Under the pieces are notes generated by a model. The model was not told the origin of the DNA and made no database searches. It worked only from the letters and a program-made list of their open reading frames with translations. The position numbers and the translations under genes were made by a program. A stretch of DNA of 64,000 nucleotides, taken from assembly GCA_036506275.1 (NCBI GenBank), contig DASXSB010000014.1:4740-68739 (forward strand), given 5' to 3'. This document shows, piece by piece, positions 63,089-64,000 of this stretch. Each line of letters opens with the position of its first letter. Positions within the stretch are counted from its first letter, which is position 1. The DNA is from DASXSB01 sp036506275. Lineage in GTDB: Bacteria; Methylomirabilota; Methylomirabilia; Rokubacteriales; CSP1-6.

Positions 63089-63733
63089 ATGGCCCTGGTT
63101 CCGATGGTCGTCGAGCAGACTCCGCGCGGCGAGCGGGCGTTCGACATCTTTTCCCGCCTCCTGAAGGAGCGCATCATCTTCCTGCCGACGTTCATCGAGG
63201 ACGAGCTCGCCAATCTCGTCATCGCGCAGATGCTGTTCCTGGAAGCGGAAGACCCCGACAAGGACATCTACCTCTACATCAACTCGCCCGGCGGCTCCGT
63301 CACCGCCGGCATGGCGATCTACGACACCATGCAGTACGTGAAGCCCGCCATTTCCACCATCTGTATGGGGCAGGCGGCGTCCATGGGCGCGTTGCTGCTG
63401 TGCGCGGGTTCGCGCGGCAAACGGTTCGCGCTTCCGCACGCTCGCATCATGATCCATCAGCCGCTGGGCGGTGTGCAGGGGCAAGCCACCGACATCGACA
63501 TCCAGGCCAAGGAAATCTTGCGGATGCGGGAGGAGCTGAACCGCATCCTCGTGTACCACACGGGCCAGGCCATGGAGAAGATCGAACGCGACACCGATCG
63601 GGACTTTTTCATGACCGCCGAGCAGGCCAAGGACTATAGAATCGTCGATGAGGTGATCTCCTCGAAGCCAACGACCCGGCCCGTCAGTGAGCAGGCCGCT
63701 ATGGCGGCGCAAGTCCAGCAGATCCAGAAGTAG
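63089..63733 (+). CDS. clpP: ATP-dependent Clp protease proteolytic subunit
   Basis: A 214-residue serine peptidase that forms the tetradecameric ClpP chamber. The catalytic triad is S98 (GQAASMGA), H123 (MIHQPLGG) and D172 (DTDRDFFM). The start VPMVVEQTPRGERAFDIFSRLLKER-type opening matches the family, with a short propeptide. AAGGAG precedes the ATG at 63089. It is followed by clpX after 18 bp. Confidence 0.97.
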   Translation: MALVPMVVEQTPRGERAFDIFSRLLKERIIFLPTFIEDELANLVIAQMLFLEAEDPDKDIYLYINSPGGSVTAGMAIYDTMQYVKPAISTICMGQAASMGALLLCAGSRGKRFALPHARIMIHQPLGGVQGQATDIDIQAKEILRMREELNRILVYHTGQAMEKIERDTDRDFFMTAEQAKDYRIVDEVISSKPTTRPVSEQAAMAAQVQQIQK

Positions 63734-63751
63734 AAAGGGGTCCAGTACGGC

Positions 63752-64000
63752 ATGGCGCGGACGCGCGAAGGCAACGGGACGTTGAAGTGCTCGTTCTGCG
63801 GCAAGAGCCAGAACGACGTGCGCAAGCTCATCGCCGGCCCCACCGTGTACATCTGCGATGAATGCATCGAGCTCTGCAACGACATCATCGCGGAGGAGTG
63901 GGAAGAGGAGAAGAGCCGGGAGATCCGTAGTCTTCCCAAGCCGGCCGAGATCAAGACCGTCCTCGATCAGTACGTGGTGGGGCAGGAGCGCGCAAAGAAG
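63752..64000 (+). CDS. clpX: ClpX AAA+ unfoldase, N-terminal part
   Basis: The first 83 codons of clpX; the gene continues beyond the window. The N-terminal zinc-binding domain is complete with C13, C16, C35 and C38 (LKCSFCGKSQ, YICDECIELC), and the segment LDQYVVGQERAKK begins the AAA+ region. ClpX unfolds substrates and feeds them to ClpP. It is the third gene of the tig-clpP-clpX block. Confidence 0.97.
   Translation, partial: MARTREGNGTLKCSFCGKSQNDVRKLIAGPTVYICDECIELCNDIIAEEWEEEKSREIRSLPKPAEIKTVLDQYVVGQERAKK

Overview
The window is GC-rich, densely coded Gram-negative DNA: periplasmic and Tat-type signal peptides, an RND pump with its membrane-fusion protein, c-type cytochromes, and GTG and TTG starts with many 1-8 base gene overlaps. 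A trigger factor-clpP-clpX block marks it as chromosomal. The mix (branched-chain type ABC operon with an embedded acyl-CoA ligase, molybdenum hydroxylase, class III cyclase-ATPase regulator, many stand-alone binding proteins) resembles uncultivated soil lineages such as Rokubacteria/Methylomirabilota or high-GC Proteobacteria. This assignment is inference; there is no rRNA to settle it. I saw no insertion sequence, phage gene, CRISPR array or integrase.

Layout. 1-6.8 kb: end of a DUF748 protein, a large adenylate-cyclase/ATPase regulator, thioredoxin, two VOC proteins and a MoaD-like protein. 6.9-10.5 kb: three-subunit molybdenum hydroxylase. 10.6-17 kb: hybrid histidine kinase, an ATP-dependent DNA ligase and a LigD-type polymerase that overlap tail to tail, and a cNMP-binding/thioredoxin-reductase-like fusion. 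17.1-19.6 kb: molybdate/tungstate cluster (ModE-like DNA-binding protein, Mop, ModA, TupA) without permease or ATPase. 19.6-23 kb: ECF42-type sigma factor with its DGPF/YciI partner, DoxX and a serine hydrolase. 23.1-28.1 kb: Asp-box protein plus MoaD-like protein, then ECF sigma, zinc anti-sigma, a TTHB210-like secreted protein, a cupredoxin and a dihaem cytochrome c. 28.1-33.5 kb: RND efflux operon ending in a solute-binding protein.

33.7-40.6 kb is the most striking part: a chromate-resistance island. A superoxide dismutase-rhodanese fusion (equivalent to ChrC plus ChrE) lies divergent from chrB, an ornithine-cyclodeaminase-like gene, two full-length chrA genes and a ChrB-domain/LMW-phosphatase fusion. 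The SOD-rhodanese gene and chrB are each preceded by the same 37-bp promoter-operator (29 of 37 positions identical): TTGACA, 17 bp, TTTCAT, with three GAAAC/GTTTC half-sites in identical spacing. This defines a small regulon, most simply controlled by ChrB. A frameshifted secreted-protein gene lies between the two promoters.

40.7-47.4 kb: NTF2-like protein, TPP enzyme, an alpha/beta hydrolase fused to a c-type haem domain, an Ogt-AlkA DNA-repair fusion and an orphan peptide-type binding protein. 47.6-54.2 kb: complete livG-acyl-CoA ligase-livHMKF operon. 54.2-61.3 kb: cation diffusion facilitator, methyltransferase, response regulator, metallopeptidase-like protein and small stress-type proteins. 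61.5-64 kb: tRNA-Leu(UAG), tig, clpP and the start of clpX. All stretches without genes are shorter than 300 bases; the larger ones are 16993-17281 (carries a promoter), 26583-26801 (less GC-rich leader with only a small hairpin), 34645-34850 (carries the SOD promoter-operator), 47402-47599 (no convincing element) and 62912-63088 (carries AT-rich repeats).
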